The notes under the pieces are model-generated. The model had not been told where the DNA came from. It made no database searches and saw only the letters and a program-made list of their open reading frames with translations. Made by a program: the position numbers and the translations under genes. Shown one piece after another: positions 12,500-23,077 of a DNA stretch of 64,000 nt (position 1 is its first letter; each line of letters opens with the position of its first letter). This stretch comes from Monodelphis domestica (Eukaryota; Chordata; Mammalia; Didelphimorphia; Didelphidae), in the NCBI RefSeq assembly GCF_027887165.1, contig NC_077228.1, positions 422,485,207 to 422,549,206 of the forward strand, read 5' to 3'.

Positions 12500-12660
12500 T
12501 GTTTCTAGTTGTATCTGTAGTGCTTAGCACAATGCCTAACATGGTAAGCACTTAAATGTTTTTCTCAATGTCTTTCTACCTATCTATCCATCCATCCATC
12601 CAACCATCCATCCATCCATCCATCCATTTATGTACCCATCTATCTAACTAGCTAGCTAAT
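12500..12660 (+). repeat. L2/MIR-type 3' tail followed by (TCCA)n/(CTAT)n microsatellite
   Basis: 'gtagtgcttagcacaatgcc' and 'ggtaagcacttaaatgttt' are the shared L2/MIR 3' tail. It is followed by TCCA/CTAT units from about 12577 to 12630 and degenerate units to about 12660. Confidence 0.8.
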
Positions 12661-13744
12661 TGTTGATTGAAACTTACTTAAATCCAATTGCTTCTCTTAT
12701 AGTTTATTTAATAACTTTTTCAAAATTTTATTGCCACAGATCCTGAGAAACTACTCTTAAAAAGAGTATTCAGGGTCCTACTTATGAATATTTAAACAGG
12801 TTTTGAAAACATAGTTTTAAAGTGATTGCATGGCATCATTGAAGGGATTTGTTCTCCAGATAATTTAGGAAACACCTGGGAGTTATGTTAAAATGGGCCC
12901 TGCTGACCTAGTGGCTTGGTTTTCAAGCAATCAGGGAAGAAGGATTGGAATTTGTCCATTTTTGCCCTAAACAACTCTTTGATATAGTTCCAGGTCCCAC
13001 CAAGAATGCAGCAGAGTGTATGAGCACCTTCACTAACTTCTGAGGATCAGAGTCCAAATGCAGCCCTAATGTCAACAAAAGAACAAAGGACAGAGACAAG
13101 ACTTCCCTGCTGATTCAAAAAGACAGAAAGAAGAGATAAGATGCTCTTCAAAAAGATAGAGAATCTCAAACTATCCATAAGGGTGAAAGGGGTCTGATTT
13201 AGGGAAAGAGCTAACTGTAGCAGGTTAAAGAGATCTGCTCTGATCATTTGTTCCAAGGCAAGAATTCATTGTCTTATTTTAGTGGTCAGAAAAGCCAATT
13301 TTATATATTCAGGGCTACTTGTCTCTCCCCCCTTTCCACTTGGGTTTTTTGAGAGAATATATACACATATATGCATTCCACTGGGATCCCTGAACCTAGA
13401 TTCATTAAAGGAATTCTCCTTTCTTGAGATTTCCTGGAATACTACTGATATGGACCAAAGGGACAGAGAGGCCTCGAGTGTCCACAGGCTCTGAAAGCCT
13501 CTCCCTCTCCTAATTCTGGACAGAACTGACAATTCAGATAAAATCCTGTAACTCCAGGACCAGCTCACTGGGACTAGAATTGTATTTTTTCCAAGTGAAT
13601 GCTTTTTCTCACTTAATTTAGAATAAATGTTGGTCCTGACCTGAAATGTCATCAGTATAGAGATTGCCCAGTATGGAAACTCTTGCTGCAGATACATGTA
13701 AGCAAGCTCATCCATAGCTTGTAGTCTTATAGAGATATATGATT
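12661..13744. other. Unassigned stretch with a 187-residue minus-strand frame
   Basis: The minus-strand frame 13266-13829 is the longest non-repeat frame in the upstream half. Its N-terminal part overlaps an antisense MIR fragment, and it has no motif I recognise. I treat it as a chance frame. The rest shows nothing identifiable. Confidence 0.45.
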
Positions 13745-13840
13745 TGCTTAGGTAACTGCAACAAGGATATAAGTAAGTATAGGACTTGAACCCAGGTCTT
13801 CCTAATTCTAAGGCCAGTCTTCTTTTCATCAGGTCATGCT
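13745..13840 (-). mobile_element. MIR-type SINE fragment, antisense
   Basis: 'gacttgaacccaggtcttcc' and 'ctaaggccagtcttctttt' are the antisense head of a tRNA-derived CORE-SINE. The core is missing or unrecognisable. Confidence 0.6.
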
Positions 13841-13909
13841 GTATTTCATTTTTAATATACCTGACTTAATTAACTAGATATTTTACAGATCTTCACTCAA
13901 TGCTGTAGA

Positions 13910-13910
13910 C

Positions 13911-13967
<57 letters not shown>
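13910..13967. repeat. (AT)n microsatellite
   Basis: About 58 bp of alternating AT with one G near position 13923. Confidence 0.97.
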
Positions 13968-13969
<2 letters not shown>

Positions 13970-15249
13970 GTGTAGGCACATAGATAATAAATTGAACTTG
14001 CCATGCTTTGCCTTGGGGGAGAGAGGGAGACAACCAAACAGGTTCAGAAGTATAGGAATGTTGGAGAAGGCAAGACTAGGAATTTGAGTAGGAAAGAGAA
14101 GCTTTTAGTTACTATTGAGTAGAGAGCAATAAAAAATGGAAGAAAGTGAGTAAATAAAGCATTAGGGATATAGGTAAAAATCTTATGTAGGGGGAAAGTG
14201 CTATAGGCTAGAGACTGGAAAACAAAAGGTTAAACATTAGAGCAAGAATGTTTCCTTCCCTTGCAACCAATTTATCCATGTAAAAGTAATACTAATTAAA
14301 ATGATGACCATGAACTGCTCATCACTTAGACCTACTTTCCATATGGTACTGAGAAAGTCCACATCATTGTCTTAATATGCCATCGATGTGGCTGAGTTTT
14401 CTGAAGGTTATATGAACTAAAAATCTAAAGCTGTTGTGCCAGGTGATGCATTGTTTCTGCTACCCAAGTGTGGCAGAGTTAAATATGGAGAGCTTCATCA
14501 TTGCTAGAAGGTTGGTACCATGTATGTGAGCACTCTAACCTTGCCACTTATTCCAGTGAATGCTTACTTATCATCATAGTGTGTAAATATATCTTGGGAG
14601 TATTTTGAAGTATGTATGGAAAAATGTTTTGAAAAGCCATGTGTTTCCTGTTATATAAATAACATCTTTATTACCTTTAGAATGATTGGTTGTTATTCAA
14701 ATGAAGTGATTTAGAAATTAGTAAAAAGACCAGAGAAGCTGGCTGTAGCTTGATACATTTGATCAACTCATCCTCACCTTGGTATAGAATATTCCATTCT
14801 GCAAGCTGATAGAAGCCTTCTAGTCTGATATCCAGACCCATTTATTTTTCCAGACCAACTTCCAAGCTAAGTCTCTTCCACAGAAATCCTCTTCCTGTAT
14901 CATGAGAGTCAGGTTGTATGCTTGCCTTCCTGCAATAAATTTTCTTTTCTCCTGAAACTTTGGTTCTTGCCAATAAATTATGTTTTATATCAGAATCACA
15001 AGAATAGAATATCGCACATTTGGTCAATGTCATGAATTTTTTGGCAGTGACTATCTAAAATACAAAACAGTCATCATTCCTGTATCCTTTTTTCTTTACA
15101 GTGAGGACTAGCAGGATAGTTGGAAAGAGTATATTCCAATTCACACAGTCTTAAGTACAAAGACATTTCATTGTTGATAATCCAATACCAGGTGTAAGCA
15201 TTGATTAGTGGCCAATGAGATAACATGATACTGGAAGAATTAAGTCACC
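13968..15249. other. Unassigned stretch, with an LTR-like end near 14.9 kb
   Basis: Mostly unrecognised. Around 14.93-14.98 kb 'ctgcaataaattttcttttc' resembles the polyadenylation part of an LTR, but nothing else supports it. Confidence 0.3.
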
Positions 15250-15264
15250 TACATTGATGTTCTT

Positions 15265-15407
15265 TTTTTTAAATTTTTATTTAAACCCTTATCTTCCATC
15301 TTGGAGTCAATACTGTGCATTGGCTCCAAGGCAGAAGAGTGGTAAGGGCTAAGCAATAGGGGTCAAGTGACTTGCTCAGGGTCACACAGTTGGGAAGTGG
15401 CTGAGAC
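15265..15407 (-). mobile_element. WSINE1-like SINE, antisense, 5'-truncated
   Basis: The tail end 'aacccttatcttccatcttg' runs to 'cacacagttgggaagtggct' and stops before the tRNA head. An imperfect 15-bp direct repeat (tacattgatgttctt at 15250 and tatattgatattctt at 15408) flanks it, so the truncation happened at insertion. Confidence 0.9.
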
Positions 15408-15553
15408 TATATTGATATTCTTACTAAAAATAAAATGAGAAGACATAAAAAAGTAACATCTAAATGAAAAAGTTATCCACAAGTTCTCTTTATTGAGATG
15501 GATAAAAGAACTAGTGTTATTATGTACCTGAAGGCAAAAAAAAAAAAGAAAAC

Positions 15554-15614
15554 ACCATCATTTCATAGGACTTTTGGACATCTTGTCTTGCAGTGCTCAC
15601 TAGAATAATAAACT
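15554..15614 (+). repeat. Direct repeat copy A (61 bp)
   Basis: Begins 'accatcatttcataggactt' and ends 'aataataaact'. It matches 17164-17224 at 53 of 61 positions by eye. The two copies bracket a decayed L1 and two SINEs. The AATAAA-containing end resembles the R region of an LTR, so these may be fossil LTR pieces; the class is unknown. Confidence 0.85.
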
Positions 15615-15847
15615 ATCAAAAAAAAGGCTATTAAAAATTTTGTGCCCACAACTACTGTAGAGAATAAAGTAGAGAAATATGAAGACTATAAGTAGAGCCT
15701 TTAAAATAAGTTAACTTATACCTTGACACTCAGAGACTTTAAAGTGAAAATGGACACAAGGAAAGACAGTGAAAACTATATGGGAAATGACAAAATGCTC
15801 AAAATATCTGGAATTCAATCTACTAAGAGATGGTCAAGATGTATATC

Positions 15848-16040
15848 AGGGACAACTAAGTAGCACAGTGGGTAGAATGCCAGGTCTGGAGTCAGGAGGA
15901 CTTAGGTTCAAATCTGACCATATACTTTCTGGCTATGTGACCCTGAGCAAGTCACTTCACTCCAATTGCCTAGCCCTTGCTGCTCTTCTGCCTTAGAATT
16001 GATACTAAGATAGAAGGTAAGGGTTGTTGTTTTTTTTTAA
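15848..16040 (+). mobile_element. WSINE1-like SINE in L1
   Basis: A sense copy: 'caactaagtagcacagtggg', 'taggttcaaatctgaccata', 'ctggctatgtgaccctgagc', tail 'gatagaaggtaagggttg' and T-rich end. Confidence 0.9.
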
Positions 16041-16269
16041 GACGTACCAACATAATTACAAAATGCTATTTATAGAAATAAAGGAAGACAAATAATTGGA
16101 GGAATATTCATTGCTCATGGTTAGGTTGGGTTAATATAACAAAATTCATGATACTATCCAAAGAAATGTATAGGTTTCATGCTAAACCAAACTATGAGTG
16201 GTATTATTTTGTATAAATAGAAAAAAATAATTATTCACTAGGAGAAACAATAGTTCTAAAATCTAAAGA

Positions 16270-16477
16270 TGGGGCAGTTGGGTGGCTCAGTGGATTGAGG
16301 ACCAGGCCTAGAGATAGGATGTCCTAGGTTCAAATCTAGCCTCAGACACTTCCTAGTTCTGTGACCCTGGGCAAGTCACAACCCCCATTTCTTAGCCCTT
16401 ACCACTCTTCTGCCTTGGAACCAATGCATAGTATTGATTCTAAGATGGAAAGGTAAGGGTTTAAAAAAATTTTTTTT
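16270..16477 (+). mobile_element. WSINE1-like SINE in L1
   Basis: A sense copy from 'ggggcagttgggtggctcag' to 'aaggtaagggtttaaaaa'. A short direct repeat, atctaaaga, occurs on both sides (about 16261 and 16480). Confidence 0.92.
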
Positions 16478-17163
16478 ACATCTAAAGAAAAATATACTTT
16501 ATCATTAACATAATAATCAAAAGTATTTAGTACTGTTTAAAAATAGAAAATTAGATCAGTGTAATAAATTAGATATGCAACAATCTGAAACAATTGTTTA
16601 CTAGCTTGATGCTTAGTAAATCAAAAAAGATGGACTATTTGATATTTGCTAATAAAAGCAGAAAGTAGTTTGGCAGAAAATGAGTTTAGACTAAAGTCTT
16701 ACATCATATACCACAATATGTTCCAAAGCAATACTGTACCTAGATATAAAAGGTCACATAAGAAAAAAAAACAACAAATAAACTAGTAGAGAATGGAATG
16801 AAAGGTACCTTTCATAATAGTGCCCAAGGGGAGATTTCTTAATCAAATAAAGGTTAGAAGAGATCATTAGAGAGAAAACAGATAATTTAGACTACATCAA
16901 ATTAAAAAGTTTTTGCATGAAAATCAATGAAGCTAAGAACAGAACACTGATCATAGGATCATTTTGGATTAAATATTTCTGATAAAGTTCTGACTTGCAA
17001 AATATATAGAGAACTACCAAATATGTATTATCAAGAGTCATCCCAATAGATGAGGAGTAAAAGAAAATGAAGTTTTCAGAAGAATTGTAAACTATTAACA
17101 ACTATATAAAAGACCGTTTCAGATCACTATTAAAAAGAGAAGTGTATATTAAATAAGAAAAGA

Positions 17164-17224
17164 ACCATCATTTCATAGGGCTTTGGGATATCTTCCCTTG
17201 CAGTGCTGACAAGAATAATAAACT
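17164..17224 (+). repeat. Direct repeat copy B (61 bp)
   Basis: Partner of 15554-15614, differing at about 8 positions. It is immediately followed by an antisense L2. Confidence 0.85.
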
Positions 17225-17236
17225 CTGAGATGTCAA

Positions 17237-17960
17237 CTTCAATCAGTCAACCAAATAACATTTATTAAATGTTTTCTCTGTGCTAAGCTCTAGAAATATA
17301 AAAAGAGGCAAAAGCCCTCAAGGAGCTGATCATCTAATGGGGAAGACAACAAATTTCTAGAAAGCAAGCTATGTAAAAGATAAGTAGGAAATAATTAACA
17401 GATGGAAGACACTAGAATTAAGAGGGGTTGGGGAAGGCTTCTAGTAAAAGATGGGGTTTTAATATGGGACTTAAAGGAAGCTAGGGAAGTCAATGGAATG
17501 GAATGGAGAAGAGAGAATTTGAGGCATGATGGACAATCATAGAAAATGTGCAGGGGTGAGAAATGGAGTGTCATTTTCTTGAGTGCAAAAGACTGGAAAG
17601 GTAGGAGATTGGCTACATCATGAAGACCTTTGAATGCCAAACAAAGCACAGAATATTTTATATTTGTCCTTCGTGGTAATAGAAAGCCCCAGGAGTTATT
17701 AAGTGGTTGAGGGGGAATTAGAAGGGGACGAGAGACAAGACCTGAGCTTTAGGAAAATTACTTTAGTGAATGAATGGAAAATGGATTAAAGTGGGAAGAA
17801 ACTTGAGGCCGGCAGACATAACAGCTTGGATATGGGGAATGAGAAAGAGTGAGGAATCCATGATGACTCCTAGATTGTGAGCCTGAGGGCCTGGAAGGAT
17901 AGTGTTACCCTCTGCCTTAATAGGGAAAACAAGAGGGAACAGGATTTAAGGGGAAAGATA
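17237..17960 (-). mobile_element. L2 LINE 3' part, antisense
   Basis: Antisense L2 order: 'aacatttattaaatgttttc', 'ctcaaggagctgatcatcta', 'gaattaagaggggttgggga', 'aagacctttgaatgccaaac', 'ggaatccatgatgactccta'. It is about 720 bp and one of the longest L2 fragments in the window. In sense it would cover the last part of the L2 reverse-transcriptase reading frame and the 3' UTR, but no frame remains open. Confidence 0.85.
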
Positions 17961-18164
17961 ATAATTGCACTCATTAAATTGGCAATGGCAACAAAAAAAG
18001 CAGAAATTGTCAATATTTGAAGGAAGACTGGCACACTAATACACAGTTGGTCAAATTGTGAATTGGTCCAACCCAAATGGAGAATAATTTAGATTTATGC
18101 ATGAAAGGGCACCAGTATATTCATTATATCTTTTGTCCCAGGAATGCTCCTCTTGGGCATATAT

Positions 18165-18730
18165 TCTCAATGTCTATCCCTCCCTCCTTTCCCTTCCTAA
18201 TACTAGAAAAGTCACCATTTGACTCAAAAAAATTATATATAAACTATGTTTTTCCTGTTTCTATTTATCATTTCTTCCTCTAGAAGCGAATGTTCACAAG
18301 TTATTCCTCAAACATTAATTTTGTAACTGTATATAATGTTTTCTTGGTCCTATTCATTTCACTTTTCAAAACTTCATGTAGGTCTTTCCATGGTTTTTAA
18401 AAAATTAACCTCCCCCTTATTTCTTATGGTTTAATAGTATTCTATCAGAATCAGATGCTACAACTTGTTCAGTCATTCCCCAGTTGATGGACATCCCCTT
18501 AATTTCTATTTCTTTACTACTACAAAGAGCACTGCTATAAATATTTTAGAATGTATAGGTTCTTTTCCTTTTTCCCTGATAACCTTGGAAAACAGAACCA
18601 ATAGTGGTATTGCTTAGTTTAAGGATATACACAATTTTATAACTTCCTGGGCATAATTCTAGATTGCTTTCCAAATGGTTGGATTAGTTCACAGTTCCAC
18701 TAATAGTGTATCAGTGTCAACAATCATTTT
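18165..18730 (-). mobile_element. Old L1 3' end, antisense
   Basis: Antisense L1 words: 'gttcagtcattccccagttg', 'gagcactgctataaatattt', 'ccaaatggttggattagttc' and 'acagttccactaatagtgta'. These mirror the end of L1 ORF2. Confidence 0.78.
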
Positions 18731-18769
18731 TTAAAAATCACTTTTTAATTGATTTTCTTCCTCCTGAAA

Positions 18770-18990
18770 AAGACAGAGAGTTGGCCTTGGAGCCAAGAAG
18801 GCCAGAGTTCAAGTCTGGCTTTGATATATGCTGGCTATGTAACCAAGGGCAAGTAATTTAATCTCCAATGCTCTAGCCAATTTTCTAAGATTATAAATTG
18901 CAGAGAAAGTGCTAAACCTCATTGGTATATGAAGTTCCCCTCTTTGGGGGTTTCTTCTACTGGTGAAATCACAAGTCTAGCCCCTACCCC
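18770..18990 (+). mobile_element. tRNA-derived SINE with a 'gaaatcacaagtctag' tail
   Basis: The head 'ggccagagttcaagtctggc' and core 'gggcaagtaatttaatctcc' are followed by 'ataaattgcagagaaagtgc' and 'ggtgaaatcacaagtctagc'. The same tail occurs at 63.26-63.50 kb, so it is a distinct SINE type in this genome, probably a MAR-type CORE-SINE. Confidence 0.75.
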
Positions 18991-19159
18991 TGCCATGTTT
19001 TTTTTTTCTTCTCAAGTACTGATATCCAAGATGATAGATTTGAAGTAAAAGTATTCTGTGTAATTAATTATTCTTTTCTTCTTTTTCAGAGTTACTATAA
19101 TCTCCTCTGATGCTGGGATGTTGTTTTTTTTAATCAATTTCAAAAGAAATTCTATTTGG

Positions 19160-19350
19160 GGGGCAGGTAGGTGGATCAGTGGATTGAGAACCAGACCTAG
19201 AAACTGGAGGTCCTGTATTTAAAACCTGACCTCAGACACTTCTGACCCTGGGCAAGTCTTAACCCTCATTGGCTAGTCCTTACCACTCTTCTGCTTTGGA
19301 ACCAATACACAGTATTGATTCTAAGACAGAAAAGAAGAGTTTTTTTAAAA
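19160..19350 (+). mobile_element. WSINE1-like SINE with 18-bp target duplication
   Basis: Sense copy 'ggggcaggtaggtggatcag' to 'gacagaaaagaagagttttt'. The direct repeat AAAAGAAATTCTATTTGG is perfect on both sides (19142-19159 and 19351-19368), so it is one of the younger insertions here. Confidence 0.95.
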
Positions 19351-19396
19351 AAAAGAAATTCTATTTGGCAAAGATGTAGCAGAATCATGAGCCTCC

Positions 19397-20048
19397 TTTT
19401 AAAAAAAATTCAGCAAGAAAACTGATTATAACCACAGAATATCTAGTAAGAGCCAAACTTTTGGCTTACTCACAGTAACCACTGAAGAGTCTGGAGAGCA
19501 TGTATATATAGGCTCCATAGCTAAACCACATTCTATTGGGGATAGCAAACTGGAGACAACTGATCATGAAGACTTAAAGAATGAACAGCTTGAATTACCC
19601 CTAGAATTTAGAGAGTTGGCCTCAGGGAATGCTGGATCTATTAATGTGGTGACAGATCAAGTTAATACAGGTCAAAAAGCATCCATCTTTCTTTTGATTA
19701 CCTTATTATTAGCCAGTCAAGAAGATAAAAGAAACACAGAAGGCTGCAATAGACCATCATTGTGTCATTTAATGGAATAACTAACTCTTTGGAACTTCCA
19801 GCAGCAGCAAGGAAAAGAGCCAAGTGTTTTGCATTAGTTATAAGAGGATTAAGAGTGTTACAGTAAAGAATGACTACTTCTTACCCAAATTAGTTGCCTG
19901 TATTGTGATGCCAAGCCAAATTTATTTCAGCTTCACCTTTTGTTCATATCTGTTGGCAAATAATGGCATCAAGAAACCTACATTCGTTGTGACAATTCTC
20001 TGTCCCTACAAGCCTTCATATTTTAAAGCTATGCCTTTGAGGCTTTAA
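19397..20048 (+). other. Unidentified open frames, possible coding relic
   Basis: One frame stays open from about 19400 to a stop at 19782. It reads ...FGLLTVTTEESGEHVYIGSI and later ELPLEFRELASGNAGSINVV, a composition that looks more protein-like than the surrounding frames. A second open piece, 19824-20048, contains KNDYFLPKLVACIVMPSQIY. I recognise no family, there is no start context or splice evidence, and a length near 125 codons can arise by chance in 64 kb. It could be a relic of a retrocopied gene. Confidence 0.25.
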
Positions 20049-20339
20049 AATAGCATACCTTCCTTTAGACATTAACGAACATTGTATTTATTATCCTCTT
20101 TCACAATCTAGCCATTGTGTTCCTGGGTTCAAAGGTATGGCTTCTGTAATTAAAGTAAAAGATGTGAAAAGACAGAAACTAGCGATGCATTGTTACTCAA
20201 AAAAAAAAACAGAAACAACTTTATAGAATAACTACTCTCCAGAAACATGGACAACCACAAAAGTAAATTTCTGAAGTGAAACTGATGGAAATTACCCAAA
20301 AGATCAATGCAAATGCAGAAAAGAAATGAGTTGGAAAAC

Positions 20340-20512
20340 TGAAAAGGGGTGGTATATTGGAGAGTACTGGAAATGAGATGTAAAGGGATAGGTTTGTGTC
20401 TCTGTCACTTCCTAACTATGTGACCTTGGGCAAGTCATTTAACTCAGTCTCTGCATCTGGAAAATAATGAGGACTTTTTAAGATACCTTCTAGCTGTCAA
20501 ATTCTGTCCTAA
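20340..20512 (+). mobile_element. MIR-type SINE, sense
   Basis: 'ctgtcacttcctaactatgt', 'gaccttgggcaagtcattta' and a 'ctgcatctggaaaataatga' core, in the sense order of MIR. Confidence 0.82.
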
Positions 20513-20584
20513 ACTTGCAATCTGAATTAATTCCATCCCCATCCTTTGCAGGATAAAAGATATGTGCCTTAGTAGCATTAGAGG

Positions 20585-20758
20585 AGAGAGAGGCAACCTT
20601 GAATTTGAGGATTCTTAGTTAAGCTCTGCCATTTACTAGCTGTGGAATTCACAAAGTCACCTTACTTACTTGGACCTCTCTTTCCTCACCTGTAAAATTA
20701 AAAGTTTGGGCTGGATGATCTCTAAGGCCCTTTCCAGTGCTAAAATCCTATGATTCTG
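20585..20758 (+). mobile_element. MIR-type SINE, sense
   Basis: 'ctctgccatttactagctgt', 'tttcctcacctgtaaaatta' and 'gatgatctctaaggcccttt' follow MIR order, 70 bp after another MIR. Confidence 0.82.
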
Positions 20759-21074
20759 CTGGAGACTTGATCCCTCCTGTCATGGTTGGGTGCAATGCTG
20801 TTATATCAGAAAGCTACCTGAATGCAAATTTCATCCTCCAAGGAGGTCTAGCTGAAGTGGAGAAGTCCAATTCCCTAAATCAGCAGCTGCCACACCAGTT
20901 TTCTGAGATGTTTTTGGACTGATGGGGAGAAACCAAAACAAAGCAAAATGAAACTTGTCTAGCAATTGCCACAGAAAATGAACTTAATTTGAGCAGAGAA
21001 TTTGGGAAGGGGGCCAGATTGTTTTCTTCCATAGTTCCAGAGATGGTGTACTGATTGTGTTTTCCTTTGGGGTG

Positions 21075-21245
21075 AAATAGATTCAGTAGAATGTTATAGC
21101 TGGAGAGGATGTTAGGGATTATTTAGTTCAAACCCTTCCTTTGAAAGATGAGGAAACTAAGGCCCTGAGGAGATGAAGTGGCTCCCTGGATGAAGTCATA
21201 CCTCTATTTAGTGACAGAGCTAAAGGACTTGAACTCAGTTCTTTT
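21075..21245 (-). mobile_element. MIR-type SINE, antisense
   Basis: 'aaagatgaggaaactaaggc', 'gaagtcatacctctatttag' and 'ggacttgaactcagttc' are the antisense MIR core and head. Confidence 0.75.
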
Positions 21246-21920
21246 CTTTAAAAATTTTTACATGAATTTATAATCTGTCCTTCTTGCTACCTACTCTCCT
21301 CCAATTGAATAAAACAAAAAAAATGAAACTATCATCTTAAATATGCATAGCAAAATATTGACCTCATTGGCCCAACAATATGTTTTTCAATCTCTCCAGT
21401 TTGAGTTCATTGCCTCTACAACAAGAGGAAAGCATCTTGTTTCATTGTCAGTATGTTGGACTCATGGTTTATTATTGCATTGATCAGAGTTCTAAAGTCT
21501 TTCGAAGCCTTTTTTTGTTTTAATATTGTATAAATTATTCTCTTAGTTCTGCTCACTTCTCTCTACAGCTGTTCAGAGGTCTTTCCAATTTCCCCTTAAG
21601 TTGTTTATTTCTTTATGATTTCTAGGACAATAATATTCCATTACACTCATGTACCAATTTGTTTAGCAATTCCCCAAAAGGCAGCCGCCACCTTAGTTTC
21701 TAGTTTTCTCTCATAAAAGAGGCGCTATAAATAATGTTATACTTATAGGCCCTTTTCCTCTTTCTTTGATCTCTCTGGGTTATTTGCCTAGTTGTAGTAT
21801 AGCTTGGTTAAAGGGTATGCATAGTTTAGTATTTTTTTTTGGCATAGTTTCCAATTGTTTTACAGATTGTCTGGAGCTATTTTCTGCTCTATTCCAGAGT
21901 GGTAATGTGCTGGTTTTCCT
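21246..21920 (-). mobile_element. Old L1 3' end, antisense
   Basis: Antisense L1 words: 'ggtctttccaatttcccctt', 'atgatttctaggacaataat', 'gtttagcaattccccaaaag', 'gcgctataaataatgttata' and 'ggttaaagggtatgcatagt'. The same order is seen at 18.17-18.73 kb. Confidence 0.75.
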
Positions 21921-22199
21921 ACAGCACCAGAATTTGTCATTTTCCTCTTTGGTCATCTTTGCCAGTCTGTTCTAAGTTCTTTTCTCTGTCCATCATGAGT
22001 CATAGGGTCATAGATTTAGAGCTGCAAAGAACATTAACATTTTTCTTCACTTTTTTCTCTGAGAATAGAGCCAAAGAGGAGAGAATGGTGATGATAATAA
22101 GGAGATTTGATATTTAGAATTAGGGACACGGAACTCAAGACAATGGTCTCAGTATCTTCTTGATGTCGGCTGCTTAGAGTGAGAGAAGAGGTAGGTGTA

Positions 22200-22415
22200 G
22201 ATGCTAAGAGAAGGGAGAAGTGAAGTGATGGGGAGGGAAGGGCAAAAGAGAAAAGAGGAGAGATGAAGATGGAGGATAAAGGTAGAGAAAGGAGAGGAAA
22301 GAAAGGGAGAAGAAAGAAAAGGAAGGGAATGAAGATAGGAAGGGAAGAAAGAAGGATAGAGAAAAACCAGTGAAGAGAGAGAAGGAAAAGAAAGGAATGA
22401 AAAGAAAGGGAGACA
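22200..22415 (+). repeat. Polypurine (GA-rich) tract
   Basis: About 215 bp of almost pure A/G on the + strand, without a regular unit, from 'aagagaagggagaagtgaag' to 'aaagaaagggagacag'. The minus-strand Ser/Phe/Pro-rich frame here is an artefact of composition. Confidence 0.9.
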
Positions 22416-23076
22416 GTTTGGAACAGCTACTGTATAGAGTATAGTAGAGGGTAATACAGGGAAAAGTAAAAATTGGCATGCAGAAATGAGAACCCAGGTG
22501 CAAATCCATTACACATTTGTAGTGAACACAATCAGCAAAACTTTACATTTTCCTCCTACAGCTTTCAGTGGTTTGAGAGCAGGAGCAGAGAAGGCAAAGG
22601 ATGGAGGTAATACAGGGTTGGGATTTGGTGTGGTAATAAGACAAGGGGAAAAGGAATTTAAGGGCAGGAAACAATGAAAGTTGAACTGACTAACCAAAAG
22701 GTCATGATTTTAAGGGAAGAAGAGTGAAGAGAGTCTAGAAGTCTGAGAAAACAAGGAGGGGAAGAATATCAGAGGTTGTGGTGAGATCTGAAGCACAGGA
22801 AGTGGAAGAAGGACAGGCAGTATTGGTCAGATAGAGGAATTTCAGAATTATGGATTGTGGAAGTGGAAAACTTGTGGGTGATTACAAGATCAAGGCTATA
22901 ATCCTTCCTGTGGCTAAGGTGCAGGGAAGCTACAGACATGGTTGTGAAGGAGGTCAATGAATTGTGAATAGAATTAATGTGGACATCAATATATAAATGA
23001 ATACTAAAAAGTTGGGTTGGAGAAGACTATGAACCAATTACTCAAACAGCTTGAGAAGAGAAGAATGACTTGGGAG
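22416..23076. other. Unassigned, purine-rich stretch
   Basis: Low-complexity A/G-rich sequence without a recognised gene. It abuts the broken 3' edge of the L1 that follows. Confidence 0.4.
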
Positions 23077-23077
23077 A

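Larger units (their letters stand above)
15640..17140 (+). mobile_element. Decayed L1 ORF2 fragment with two SINE insertions
   Basis: It follows the L1 ORF2 order: 'aattggaggaatattcattg' and 'ggttgggttaatataacaaa' (compare 'aacaattggaaaaacattga' in the first L1), then 'agtagagaatggaatgaaag' and 'gacaacatcaaattaaaaag'-like words near 16.89 kb. It is heavily mutated. SINEs at 15848-16040 and 16270-16477 interrupt it. Confidence 0.75.

Noticed and set aside
13266-13829. 187-residue minus-strand open frame
   Set aside because: Its start overlaps an antisense MIR fragment, it shows no domain or conserved motif, and it has no splice or promoter context.
22204-22509. Minus-strand Ser/Phe/Pro-rich frame
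   Set aside because: It is the complement of a polypurine tract.
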